Assembly (NCBI RefSeq): GCF_000382125.1
Contig: NZ_KB907546.1
Location: 310,001 to 374,000, forward strand
Length of the DNA: 64,000 nt
Direction: 5' to 3'
DNA from: Eudoraea adriatica DSM 19308
GTDB lineage: Bacteria; Bacteroidota; Bacteroidia; Flavobacteriales; Flavobacteriaceae
The notes under the pieces are model-generated. The model was not told the DNA's origin, ran no database searches, and saw only the letters and a list, made by a program, of their open reading frames with translations. Each line of letters opens with the position of its first letter. Position 1 is the first letter of the stretch. This document shows, piece after piece, positions 53,374 to 62,734 of this stretch. The translations under genes and the position numbers were made by a program.

Positions 53374-55191
53374 ATGACCAGAGTTTTTGACCTCCTATAC
53401 CATCAACTGAATAATAACCCACTTGAAGCTTCATTAAATATTCGCGATGCGAATGGCGATTGGAAATCGTTTAGCACAGAGGATGTAAAAAATTATGCGG
53501 AACAAGCAGCCTCCGGATTATTGAAATTGGGACTGAAGCCCGGGGATAAGGTAGCTATGGTAATCTATAAAAACAGACCGGAATGGGTTATAATGGACTT
53601 TGCCCTGCAAATGTCTGGCTTGATAAGTATTCCATTATACCCAACAATAAGTATTTCGGAATTTGAATATATTTTAAATGAGGCAGAAGTAAAGGCAGCT
53701 TTTTGCGGAGGACTCGACCTTTATGATAAACTTACCCTTACCAGTAAAAAAGTTCCTAGTTTAGAAAGTATATACACTTTTGACAAAACTGATGGAAGAC
53801 CCTATTGGAAAGAAATTTTAGATACCGATGGGCTAGCTCAAATTGAGGAAATAAAAAACCGATCAACCGGGGAAGATCTTATTACAATTATTTATACGTC
53901 TGGTACAACCGGAAACCCTAAAGGGGTTATGTTAACAAATAAGAATATCTTGCATGCCATACTGGAGACTACTCCATTTATTACACTGCATCCCGGGGAA
54001 AGAGTATTGAGTTTTTTGCCGTTGTGCCATATCTATGAAAGAGCGGTTTCTTTAGCATGGTTTAATAAAGCAGCCAGTATATATTTTTGTGGCACCGATA
54101 ATCTTAGCGGGCCGAATGGCGATTTGGCATCTGTGAAACCAGTAGTTTTTACAACGGTTCCAAGGTTGCTGGAAAAAGTCTATGAAGCTATTTACAATAA
54201 GGGACTGGCTTTAACAGGTGCAAAAAAGGCTCTTTTCTTTTGGGCACTTCGCTTAACCGATAATTATGACCTGGATCAAAAATTATCCCCAATTAATAAA
54301 TTGAAATGGGGGATCGCAGATAAATTGATTTTTAGTAAATGGCGTGAAGCCCTGGGGGGGAATATCCGTTTGATATTCACTGGTTCTGCCCCTTGTCCTT
54401 TGAAAATAATCCGTGTTTTTTGTGCTGCCGGGATTAATATACGGGAGGCATATGGACTTACAGAAACTTCTCCTACTTTAACCGTTAACGGCACAGAACC
54501 AGGTGGAGCCATTATTGGGACAGTTGGCTATGCTATTAATGGTGTAGAATTATATATAGACAGGTCTTCGGGGGATTATAATGATGACGAAGGTGAAATA
54601 TTGGCCATTGGACCGAATGTTATGTCGGGCTATTATAAAAAACCTGAGATAAATGCTCAGGTATTTAAAGAAATTGATGGCAGAAAGTGGTTTTGCACCG
54701 GTGATATTGGTAAGCTGATTAAAGGTCCGAATGGAAAGGAATTTTTAAAAATTACAGACAGAAAGAAGGAATTGCTAAAAACATCCGGGGGTAAGTATGT
54801 AGCCCCTGCGCCTATTGAAAACAGGATTAAGGAAAATTTTATTATTGACCAGATAATGGTTGTAGGGGATAAACAAAAATTTGTTTCGGCACTTATTGTT
54901 CCTTCAGAGGATGGATTAAAGAACTGGTGCAAGCATAAGAATATTAAGTGGACCAACCTGGAGGATATGGTGAAGCAGGATAAAATAATTGCGAAATATC
55001 AAAAAGTGATTAATAGTTATAATCCGGAATTCAGTCATATAGAGCAAATAAAGAAATTCCGCCTGGTCCCCGCGGTATGGCTGCCTATACACGAAGATGA
55101 TTCTGTAGCTGAGCTAACGCCAACTTTGAAGCTTAAAAGACGTGTGATTAGGGAGAAGTACAAGAAGGAAATTCAGGAAATATATGCCTGA
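53374..55191 (+). CDS. AMP-dependent acyl-CoA synthetase (long-chain type)
   Basis: 605 residues, adenylate-forming enzyme. The P-loop-like motif is IYTSGTTGNPKGVMLTN; then LSFLPLCHIYERAVS, INIREAYGLTETSPTLTVNG, and WFCTGDIGKL..LKITDRKKELLKTSGGKYVAP. The C-terminal extension is of the long-chain FadD15-type. It would load a carboxylic acid onto CoA and so feed the whole cluster (LvaE role in the 4-hydroxyacid model). Last gene of the run; convergent with a short unknown gene. Confidence 0.93.
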   Translation: MTRVFDLLYHQLNNNPLEASLNIRDANGDWKSFSTEDVKNYAEQAASGLLKLGLKPGDKVAMVIYKNRPEWVIMDFALQMSGLISIPLYPTISISEFEYILNEAEVKAAFCGGLDLYDKLTLTSKKVPSLESIYTFDKTDGRPYWKEILDTDGLAQIEEIKNRSTGEDLITIIYTSGTTGNPKGVMLTNKNILHAILETTPFITLHPGERVLSFLPLCHIYERAVSLAWFNKAASIYFCGTDNLSGPNGDLASVKPVVFTTVPRLLEKVYEAIYNKGLALTGAKKALFFWALRLTDNYDLDQKLSPINKLKWGIADKLIFSKWREALGGNIRLIFTGSAPCPLKIIRVFCAAGINIREAYGLTETSPTLTVNGTEPGGAIIGTVGYAINGVELYIDRSSGDYNDDEGEILAIGPNVMSGYYKKPEINAQVFKEIDGRKWFCTGDIGKLIKGPNGKEFLKITDRKKELLKTSGGKYVAPAPIENRIKENFIIDQIMVVGDKQKFVSALIVPSEDGLKNWCKHKNIKWTNLEDMVKQDKIIAKYQKVINSYNPEFSHIEQIKKFRLVPAVWLPIHEDDSVAELTPTLKLKRRVIREKYKKEIQEIYA

Positions 55192-55224
55192 TACTACTCC
55201 TTTTTTGCTTAAGAATTTACGAGA

Positions 55225-55521
55225 TCAGTTTGGGTTTTGATTCTTCAGGGCATTCAGGCTGTCCATTTCCTTTCTGAACCTAAGGATTACCAATGAGTCT
55301 AATTGCCGTGAAATGCTGTCTTTCATTATTGCCCAGTTGGCTGTATTCATATTGGAATTATACTTCAGTATCTTATGGAATTTCGCAACGTTAAACCGGT
55401 TGGCTTCCCACGCCGCTGCGGTACTCTCCTGATGCTTTAGGTCCTGGAGGTATATCCCAATACCAAAGCCCATAACGACTACGACCAATAAAATGACTAA
55501 AATTTTTGTGGTTTTGTGCAT
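55225..55521 (-). CDS. Small membrane-anchored protein of unknown function
   Basis: 98 residues: one N-terminal membrane segment (KILVILLVVVVMGFGIGIYL) followed by a charged, probably helical region (FHKILKYNSNMN, DSLVILRFRKEMDSLNALK). No family recognised. A good -7 element (TATCTTTG on the minus strand, 55581-55588) and a perfect 14-bp palindrome lie in front of it, which supports a real, regulated gene. Confidence 0.55.
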   Translation of the reverse strand: MHKTTKILVILLVVVVMGFGIGIYLQDLKHQESTAAAWEANRFNVAKFHKILKYNSNMNTANWAIMKDSISRQLDSLVILRFRKEMDSLNALKNQNPN

Positions 55522-55580
55522 CTTTCAGGTTTTAGGTTCATAATATTAAATTATGATGGATTTGGGGTGAAATGGTATAT

Positions 55581-55610
55581 CAAAGATACAAATCAGATTA
55601 ATCTGACTAA
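55581..55610 (-). promoter_or_regulatory. Promoter with palindromic operator upstream of the 98-residue gene
   Basis: On the minus strand: TTA at the -33 place, 19-base spacer, then TATCTTTG (55581-55588). The spacer holds the perfect 14-base palindrome TCAGATTAATCTGA (55593-55606), placed so that a bound repressor would block the polymerase. Confidence 0.5.
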
Positions 55611-55618
55611 AGTTGAGG

Positions 55619-55714
55619 CTAAATAATCTTGAAAACTACCATAAATGCCATAAAAAGCAAAAAAGCACTACCCAAGGTCAATACCGTTTTGATAATTTTA
55701 GAATTTTTTCTCAT
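55619..55714 (-). CDS. 31-residue membrane microprotein (candidate)
   Basis: ATG at 55714, stop TAG at 55619-55621. The peptide starts MRKNSKIIKTV, then has one hydrophobic span (VLTLGSAFLLFMAFMVVF) and ends KII: a positive N-terminus and a single membrane helix, the usual form of small membrane proteins. A promoter-like TTG-N19-TAACTTTA (55720-55749) lies directly in front, with the predicted transcript start at or next to the ATG, so it may be leaderless. No homologue known to me. Confidence 0.4.
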   Translation of the reverse strand: MRKNSKIIKTVLTLGSAFLLFMAFMVVFKII

Positions 55715-55719
55715 AATAA

Positions 55720-55749
55720 TAAAGTTAGGCCTGTCCGGACCAACTCCAA
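55720..55749 (-). promoter_or_regulatory. Putative promoter of the 31-residue microprotein
   Basis: Minus strand TTG (55747-55749), exact 19-base spacer, TAACTTTA (55720-55727); one mismatch to TAnnTTTG. The -33 is preceded by TTT, as in other good promoters of this window. Confidence 0.45.
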
Positions 55750-55892
55750 AAATTTTCCGTTGAATGCTAATAAATTTGGATAAAGTGCTTTAAGTTTCTC
55801 TTTTTTTCAGAAGATACGAAGCTTCCGGCAGGTTTGGGTGCTTACCTCTATAAGCTCGCAAAATATTAAATGGGTGTTCGCTAATCTATATT

Positions 55893-56273
55893 CTATTTTT
55901 TTAATTTATTTACTAATTTTCTCGCTACAGTGGTGTCATAAATAATTTTAAGCTTATGAATAGTATTTAACGAATCAAATTCTATTATATCGACGACATC
56001 AAATTCTACTTCTTCCTTATTTCTCAGTGTCCATCTATAGCCAAAATAGAGTGCCAATTTATTGGAATCATTTTCTTCAAAAATTCCTTTCAGCTCCAAT
56101 TCGGAGTTGTTTGTATCATTAGTAAGCTGATGATAAAACTCATCGGCTTTCATAATACCGTAAATGGGCGAGTCTACAATGCCATTTTCATTAAAAAGTT
56201 TTATTATTTCCTCGCTATCACCTTTGGCCAGGTAATCCATATATTTAAGGGCGATCTGTTTTTTTGTAGTCAT
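55893..56273 (-). CDS. Nuclear transport factor 2 (SnoaL-like) family protein
   Basis: 126 residues with an NTF2/SnoaL-like fold: ALKYMDYLAKGDSEEIIKLFNENGIVDSPIYGIMKADEFYHQL at the N-terminus and DVVDIIEFDSLNTIHKLKIIYDT at the end. These small cone-shaped proteins are often scavenging enzymes or binding proteins; function here is unknown. Monocistronic, divergent from katG. Confidence 0.75.
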   Translation of the reverse strand: MTTKKQIALKYMDYLAKGDSEEIIKLFNENGIVDSPIYGIMKADEFYHQLTNDTNNSELELKGIFEENDSNKLALYFGYRWTLRNKEEVEFDVVDIIEFDSLNTIHKLKIIYDTTVARKLVNKLKK

Positions 56274-58840
<2,567 letters not shown>

Positions 58841-58880
58841 GTACAACTAAGGTTTGTAGAATAATAATTTAAAAGATAAA

Positions 58881-58908
58881 GGTGGTCTGGAAACAGGCCA
58901 CCTTTTTT
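58881..58908 (+). terminator. Intrinsic terminator after katG
   Basis: GGTGGTCTG pairs with CAGGCCACC (one G-U) across a GAAA loop, followed by TTTTTT. It lies 40 bases after the katG stop. Confidence 0.9.
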
Positions 58909-58920
58909 GAATGAAAAATA

Positions 58921-58974
58921 AAAATCCATTACTTATGTAATGGACTTTCTGCTTTAAGTGACCTCGACAGGATT
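58921..58974 (-). pseudogene. Truncated duplicate of the tRNA-Arg 3' end plus its terminator
   Basis: 54 bases match 59091-59144 with one difference (58936 T versus 59106 C). On the minus strand the copy holds the last 16 nt of tRNA-Arg (acceptor strand and part of the T-arm), a short spacer, and the hairpin terminator TCCATTAC/GTAATGGA with its T-run. The rest of the tRNA is missing, replaced by unrelated sequence, so it is not a functional gene. Confidence 0.85.
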
Positions 58975-59004
58975 TGCTGATGCATATCCCTTGTGCTTCC
59001 AAGT

Positions 59005-59048
59005 GAAAATAGAAAGTCCATGGCTATGCCATATTTTTTATTTTACTC
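59005..59048 (+). repeat. Diverged inverted copy of the tRNA-Arg terminator module
   Basis: The plus strand reads AGAAAGTCCATGGC, then TATGCCATATTTTTTATTTT. This matches, in opposite orientation, the AGAAAGTCCATTAC...GTAATGGATTTTT module found on the minus strand in the two direct copies. It has a short stem (ATGGC/GCCAT) and a T-run and could end transcription on the plus strand. Confidence 0.5.
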
Positions 59049-59087
59049 GAAGTTTAAAAAGCAACGCTTTCCAACTTCTCCTATGAA

Positions 59088-59116
59088 CAAAAAATCCATT
59101 ACTTACGTAATGGACT
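59088..59116 (-). terminator. Intrinsic terminator of tRNA-Arg
   Basis: On the minus strand TCCATTAC (59107-59114 complement) pairs with GTAATGGA across a 4-base loop and is followed by TTTTTTG. It starts 15 bases after the tRNA 3' end. Confidence 0.8.
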
Positions 59117-59128
59117 TTCTGCTTTAAG

Positions 59129-59202
59129 TGACCTCGACAGGATTCAAACCTGTAATCTCTTGAGCCGTAATCAAGTGCATTATTCAATTATGCTACGAGG
59201 CC
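59129..59202 (-). tRNA. tRNA-Arg (anticodon ACG)
   Basis: 74-nt cloverleaf on the minus strand. The acceptor stem GGCCTCG pairs with CGAGGTC (one G-U), discriminator A. The anticodon stem CTTGA/TCAAG encloses TTACGGC, giving anticodon ACG (read as ICG after deamination, for CGU/CGC/CGA). T-arm ACAGGTTTGAATCCTGT. No encoded CCA. A near-perfect promoter and an intrinsic terminator flank it. Confidence 0.96.
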
Positions 59203-59229
59203 TTATAAATATGTTCCCCAATGGGGCTG

Positions 59230-59259
59230 CAAATATATTTCTTTTTACATTTAGGGCAA
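59230..59259 (-). promoter_or_regulatory. Strong Bacteroidota-type promoter of tRNA-Arg
   Basis: On the minus strand TTG (59257-59259, preceded by TT), an exact 19-base spacer, and TATATTTG (59230-59237): a full match to TTG-N19-TAnnTTTG. The tRNA begins 27 bases downstream. Confidence 0.8.
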
Positions 59260-59279
59260 AATAACAAGCTGCATAATAA

Positions 59280-59792
59280 ATGGATTTTAAAAATTACATC
59301 AGAGATATTCACGATTTTCCTGAGAAAGGTGTGACATTCAAGGATATTACACCCCTTTTAAAAGATTCTAAAGCACTTCAGGCAGCGGCTGAGGCTATGT
59401 TAAATATGATAGGGGATGTAAAAGTAGACAAGGTAGTGGGTATGGAAAGTCGGGGATTTTTCTTTGCCCCCATCCTTGCGGCAAAATTAAATGCTGGTTT
59501 TGTTCCTGTACGTAAGGCAGGAAAATTGCCTTCAGATAAGATCAGCAGAACCTATGCATTGGAGTACGGGAAAGATACGCTGGAAATCCATGAAGACAGT
59601 ATTTATCCGGGTGAAAATGTAATTATTCATGACGATGTTTTAGCTACAGGCGGGACTGCAAAAGCCACCTGTCAACTGGTTGAAGCACTTGGCGGAAAAG
59701 TATTGCAATGCAATTTTTTACTGGAGTTAATGAACCTTAATGGAGCAGCAAAACTAGATGGGTACTCTGTAAAATCTCTTGTAAGTTATTAA
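59280..59792 (+). CDS. apt: Adenine phosphoribosyltransferase
   Basis: Salvages adenine to AMP with PRPP. 170 residues: FKNYIRDIHDFPEKGVTFKDITPLL at the N-terminus, GMESRGFFFAPILAAKLNAGFVPVRKAGKLP, and the PRPP-binding loop VIIHDDVLATGGTAKATCQLVE. Usual length. Its stop overlaps the stop of the convergent 53-residue gene by 4 bases. Confidence 0.96.
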   Translation: MDFKNYIRDIHDFPEKGVTFKDITPLLKDSKALQAAAEAMLNMIGDVKVDKVVGMESRGFFFAPILAAKLNAGFVPVRKAGKLPSDKISRTYALEYGKDTLEIHEDSIYPGENVIIHDDVLATGGTAKATCQLVEALGGKVLQCNFLLELMNLNGAAKLDGYSVKSLVSY

Positions 59793-59950
59793 TCCAGGGC
59801 GTTCGTAGTAATAAAATATCGCCAGCCAATAACAGCCATCTGGAACTTAGATGCTTTAGAAAGGTCTAGTCTCTTTTTTGTAAAGGAAGGCAACACTAGT
59901 TTATTGATCCTGGCAAGAAGCTTAAAGAGTGTTTTTTTCAGGTTTAACAT
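59789..59950 (-). CDS. Conserved small basic protein (53 residues)
   Basis: From the ATG at 59950: LKKTLFKLLARINKLVLPSF, then TKKRLDLSKASKFQMAVIGW and RYFITTNALD. I recall similar 45-55 residue proteins in many Flavobacteriia, sometimes mislabelled SsrA-binding protein; they have no proven function and lack the SmpB fold. The frame is open ten codons further upstream, but a -7 element (TATATTTG on the minus strand, 59955-59962) lies only 4 bases before this ATG, which rules out the longer form if used and would make the mRNA leaderless. Confidence 0.7.
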   Translation of the reverse strand: MLNLKKTLFKLLARINKLVLPSFTKKRLDLSKASKFQMAVIGWRYFITTNALD

Positions 59951-60402
59951 ATTACAAATATAGTATCTTATATAAAACAAAAATGAACGCCATAAGCGCT
60001 CATTTTAGATATATTGCTCTATCTCCGTTTAGGTTATTATTAGTATCAGGGACACCAATACAAAAATTATAATTTTGGCAATTGTGATCATTTCTCAGAC
60101 TTTATAAGATTAAAAAATATTTCTTCTTTTAAATTATGATTCGAAGATATGGGAATCCTTGCCCTCCGACCAAAATAATCTCCAGGAAATAATGTAATTG
60201 CATACACTATTGTAAGTAAAAAGACGGTTTATATAATAAATTAAAAATACTTTCCTTGGCAGTAATTCGGATTCAATATTATATATACCCATAATTATTA
60301 CAAATTGTAACAATTGTAGGGGCTATTTTGAGATTATTTGGAATTGCAAGGAGATATTTTAGTTAAAAAGCACCTTTTTTGCCTAAACCATGCCATAATA
60401 AA
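59951..60402. other. AT-rich intergenic region
   Basis: About 450 bases between the 53-residue gene and the end of the BlaR1-type gene. It includes the -7 element at 59955-59962, an imperfect hairpin (AAAATGA...TCATTTT, 59980-60006), and a 13-base palindrome TTACA-AAT-TGTAA (60298-60310). No gene recognised. Confidence 0.45.
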
Positions 60403-60434
60403 AAATACCGGTGCTGTTTATGACCGGTATTTTA
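60401..60434 (-). terminator. Intrinsic terminator after the BlaR1-type gene
   Basis: On the minus strand AAATACCGGT pairs with ACCGGTATTT across a 10-base loop and is followed by TTTATT. It lies about 36 bases after the stop codon. Confidence 0.75.
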
Positions 60435-60469
60435 ATTCTATAAAAATTAAGTTTAGCTTCCTTTTAATA

Positions 60470-62152
60470 TTAGTTCCCCTTTTTGGTTTTAACTTCTACT
60501 ACTCCGCCTTTTGCTTTTTCACCATACTTTTCAGCAGCCTTATCACCTTTGTATACATTTATGGTTTCAATCTCATCCGGGGATAGAGATTTAACCTCTT
60601 CTTTGCTGCTTTCTTTGCCATCAATCATAAAAAGTTGGTCTTCAGAATCATCGGTATCAATAAAGAAAAAGCTACTACTATCTTCGCCAATAACTTCTAT
60701 ATCATCTATATCATCTGTATCCTTTATAACAAAAACACGGGTATTTCTGCCGGTTGCGCTCTTTTTTTCTATACGTACATGTTTCCCATGCGCCTTGTCT
60801 TCTTCCTCCATTTCTTCAAAATCTTTGCGCGAAACCTTTTTGCCATTAACGATTATAATTTCCTTACCATCATCTACTTTTATTTCTACACGCTTATGCT
60901 CGTCATCATCGCTGTAAACCCAGGTATTACTATCCGTTTCTTTATGTATAACCTTATGCTTTGACGTTTTATTACCCATAAAAAAGGAGTTGTTGTCTTC
61001 ATCATAGACGATGGTTAACGGATCTATAGGTTTTCCGTCATTGCCGAAGGAAGAGGAACCTCTGAATTTTTTCCCGTCTTTGCTTTTAGATCGCATGTCT
61101 ATTTCCAGTTCTATTATCTTTTTATTCGCATTGCGCACGGCTGTGTAGGAGAAATCTATTCCCTTGTCGGATAGATCTTTTTTAAGTTCCTCCAATTCTT
61201 CATTTGTAGTATCTTTATTTATAAGGATCTCAAAGGTTTTCTGATCCTCTGCCGCTGTATGAGCAGCATCGGCGTCTGTTTCCGACTTAGGTACGTAGAT
61301 TGTCTTTGTGTTAAAACTCAACAGGAAAATTGACAAGGCTGGCAGGATTAGTGCCATTTTGAGCAGGTTTCTTTTGTGTGATTTTGATTTGTGTAACATG
61401 ACTATTCGTTTTTTGATTAATGAGCTGTAAAAATTATTGGTGATTGGTGTAAAAAATTGATTTCCGGATACTTTTAATAATGCGTATTTATAAGCCCTGT
61501 CTGATGCAACACTCTGAATAGCAGTGTGGTCTGCCAAATATTCGAGATTTTGTTCAATATTTTTTTTGTAGAGCCAGCTAAACGGATTTGCCCACAGCAC
61601 AATGGTAACCAGATGGGCTACTAACAGGTCTATAGAATGTTTTTGAGTACTATGTGCATGTTCGTGTTTCAAAATTGCTTCGAGCTCAAGAGGATTGAAC
61701 TTATGCGGGTTATAAAAAATATAACTGAAAAATGAAAAAGGGGCAATATCTCTCTCAGTCTCCACATAAACGTAGCCATCCATTTTAATGGTTTTGTTGG
61801 TGCGAATCACCTTTCGGATTGCCATAAGTTGAAATATAAACTTAAGTCCAAGGGTACTTATCCCAATACCATAAACTATATAAATTAAATCAAGCCAATT
61901 AAATGAAGACTTATTTATTTCAATGGAATAATTCGCAGGAAAGGAATTGGATGCGGTTATGGGTATGGCAGCGATTTCTACATAGGTATTAATTACAATA
62001 AAAGGGCATACAAAGGCCGCAATCACCCCCATGAGCAAAAAATGGCGGTTTACCCTGAAAAAGGTTTCCTTTTTTAGGAACGCCTGGTAAACCAAATAAA
62101 AAAGTACGAGTATTCCCGAAGCTTTTAAAAGGTATATCATCAATGCATCCAT
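60470..62152 (-). CDS. BlaR1-type M56 metallopeptidase with TonB-plug-like C-terminal tail
   Basis: 560 residues. Residues about 1-270 are the M56 part: four hydrophobic segments and the zinc motif AILKHEHAHSTQKHS (HExxH-like, here HEHAH), then LEYLADHTAI with the third ligand region. A fourth segment (about 265-280) is followed by a long acidic, Ser/Asp/Lys-rich periplasmic part with no penicillin-binding sensor domain. The last 40 residues (LSPDEIETINVYKGDKAAEKYGEKAKGGVVEVKTKKG) resemble the end of TonB-receptor plug domains. It follows the BlaI-type gene directly; the pair should sense a signal and cleave the repressor. The signal is unknown. Confidence 0.85.
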   Translation of the reverse strand: MDALMIYLLKASGILVLFYLVYQAFLKKETFFRVNRHFLLMGVIAAFVCPFIVINTYVEIAAIPITASNSFPANYSIEINKSSFNWLDLIYIVYGIGISTLGLKFIFQLMAIRKVIRTNKTIKMDGYVYVETERDIAPFSFFSYIFYNPHKFNPLELEAILKHEHAHSTQKHSIDLLVAHLVTIVLWANPFSWLYKKNIEQNLEYLADHTAIQSVASDRAYKYALLKVSGNQFFTPITNNFYSSLIKKRIVMLHKSKSHKRNLLKMALILPALSIFLLSFNTKTIYVPKSETDADAAHTAAEDQKTFEILINKDTTNEELEELKKDLSDKGIDFSYTAVRNANKKIIELEIDMRSKSKDGKKFRGSSSFGNDGKPIDPLTIVYDEDNNSFFMGNKTSKHKVIHKETDSNTWVYSDDDEHKRVEIKVDDGKEIIIVNGKKVSRKDFEEMEEEDKAHGKHVRIEKKSATGRNTRVFVIKDTDDIDDIEVIGEDSSSFFFIDTDDSEDQLFMIDGKESSKEEVKSLSPDEIETINVYKGDKAAEKYGEKAKGGVVEVKTKKGN

Positions 62153-62521
62153 CTATTTTTCTTTTTCTATTAGTTGTATAATTTCCCTGAGTTCTTCAAT
62201 GGATATCTTTTGCTCCTTTGCAAAAAAAGACACCATGCTTTTATAGGAATTATCGTAATAATCTGCAATGGTGTTAGATATAAAGCGTTTTCTGTAGTCT
62301 TCCTTGGTAACCAAAGGGTAATAGCGGTGTGTGTTTCCAAATGCCTCATGCGAGACATACTTCTTTTCCTCCAGATTCCGAACTATTGTTGACAAAGTAT
62401 TGTAATGAGGCTTATCGCCTTTTAATTCGGCCATGATCTCCTTTACAAATGCCTTTTCTAATCTCCAGAGGATCTTCATGATTTCCTCTTCCTTATTCGT
62501 CAGTTTTTGCATCCTGTTCAT
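62153..62521 (-). CDS. BlaI/MecI/CopY-type transcriptional repressor
   Basis: 122 residues: LTNKEEEIMKILWRLEKAFVKEIMAEL and PHYNTLSTIVRNLEEKKYVSHEAFGNTHRYYPLV form the winged helix; the C-terminal helices allow dimerisation. The protein represses its own promoter until cleaved by the M56 partner. Start is ATG 62521 or ATG 62512 (MQKLTNKEEE). The promoter's -7 element (TATGTTTG, 62531-62538) lies just 10 bases upstream of the first ATG, so leaders are very short in either case. Its stop codon touches the start of the BlaR1-type gene (adjacent, no gap). Confidence 0.92.
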   Translation of the reverse strand: MNRMQKLTNKEEEIMKILWRLEKAFVKEIMAELKGDKPHYNTLSTIVRNLEEKKYVSHEAFGNTHRYYPLVTKEDYRKRFISNTIADYYDNSYKSMVSFFAKEQKISIEELREIIQLIEKEK

Positions 62522-62530
62522 AGTTTAGAT

Positions 62531-62561
62531 CAAACATATTACTAATAATTTAGTTAAACAA
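62531..62561 (-). promoter_or_regulatory. Promoter of the BlaI/BlaR1-type pair
   Basis: Minus strand TTG (62559-62561), a 20-base spacer and TATGTTTG (62531-62538). The -33 half lies inside the first palindrome, consistent with repression by the encoded BlaI-type protein. Confidence 0.6.
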
Positions 62562-62584
62562 CTATAAATCTAGTTATTTAACTA
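62551..62584. promoter_or_regulatory. Two tandem palindromic operators (TAGTT-N4-AACTA)
   Basis: Two perfect-arm palindromes, TAGTT-AAAC-AACTA (62551-62564) and TAGTT-ATTT-AACTA (62571-62584), are exactly 20 bases apart, about two helical turns, so two dimers would bind on one face. The spacing, and the overlap of the first with the promoter, fit BlaI-type autoregulation. Confidence 0.7.
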
Positions 62585-62712
62585 TAATTTAAGTTTATTG
62601 GGTTTCATTCCTTTTGGAAGTAGAAATATGCAAATGCATAAAATGGAACTCGATTTACCAAATATGGGGTTATTTTAAATGAAATGCAGGGGCTGTTCCG
62701 CAGCTATTCTAC

Positions 62713-62720
62713 TATATTTG
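62713..62720 (+). promoter_or_regulatory. -7 element of the Ca/Na antiporter gene
   Basis: TATATTTG, a perfect -7 octamer, ends 14 bases before ATG 62735. No good -33 is seen. It lies downstream of the alternative start at 62684 and so favours the shorter protein. Confidence 0.5.
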
Positions 62721-62734
62721 CCAAAAGTTTTCAG

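Noticed and set aside
58841-59128. CRISPR-like repeats near the tRNA-Arg gene
   Set aside because: Only two direct copies of a 54-base unit, which is explained as tRNA 3' end plus terminator; no regular spacer array and no cas genes.
59951-60402. Possible small RNA in the AT-rich spacer
   Set aside because: Stems and a -7-like box exist, but no promoter-terminator pair with consistent orientation could be found.
60338-60586. 82-codon hydrophobic frame on the plus strand
   Set aside because: It overlaps the terminator and the C-terminal end of the BlaR1-type gene; the hydrophobicity comes from reading the complement of a Lys/Glu-rich coding end.
60470-62521. Beta-lactam resistance signalling (BlaR1/BlaI with beta-lactamase)
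   Set aside because: No penicillin-binding sensor domain in the protease and no beta-lactamase gene nearby; only the M56 and repressor parts are shared.
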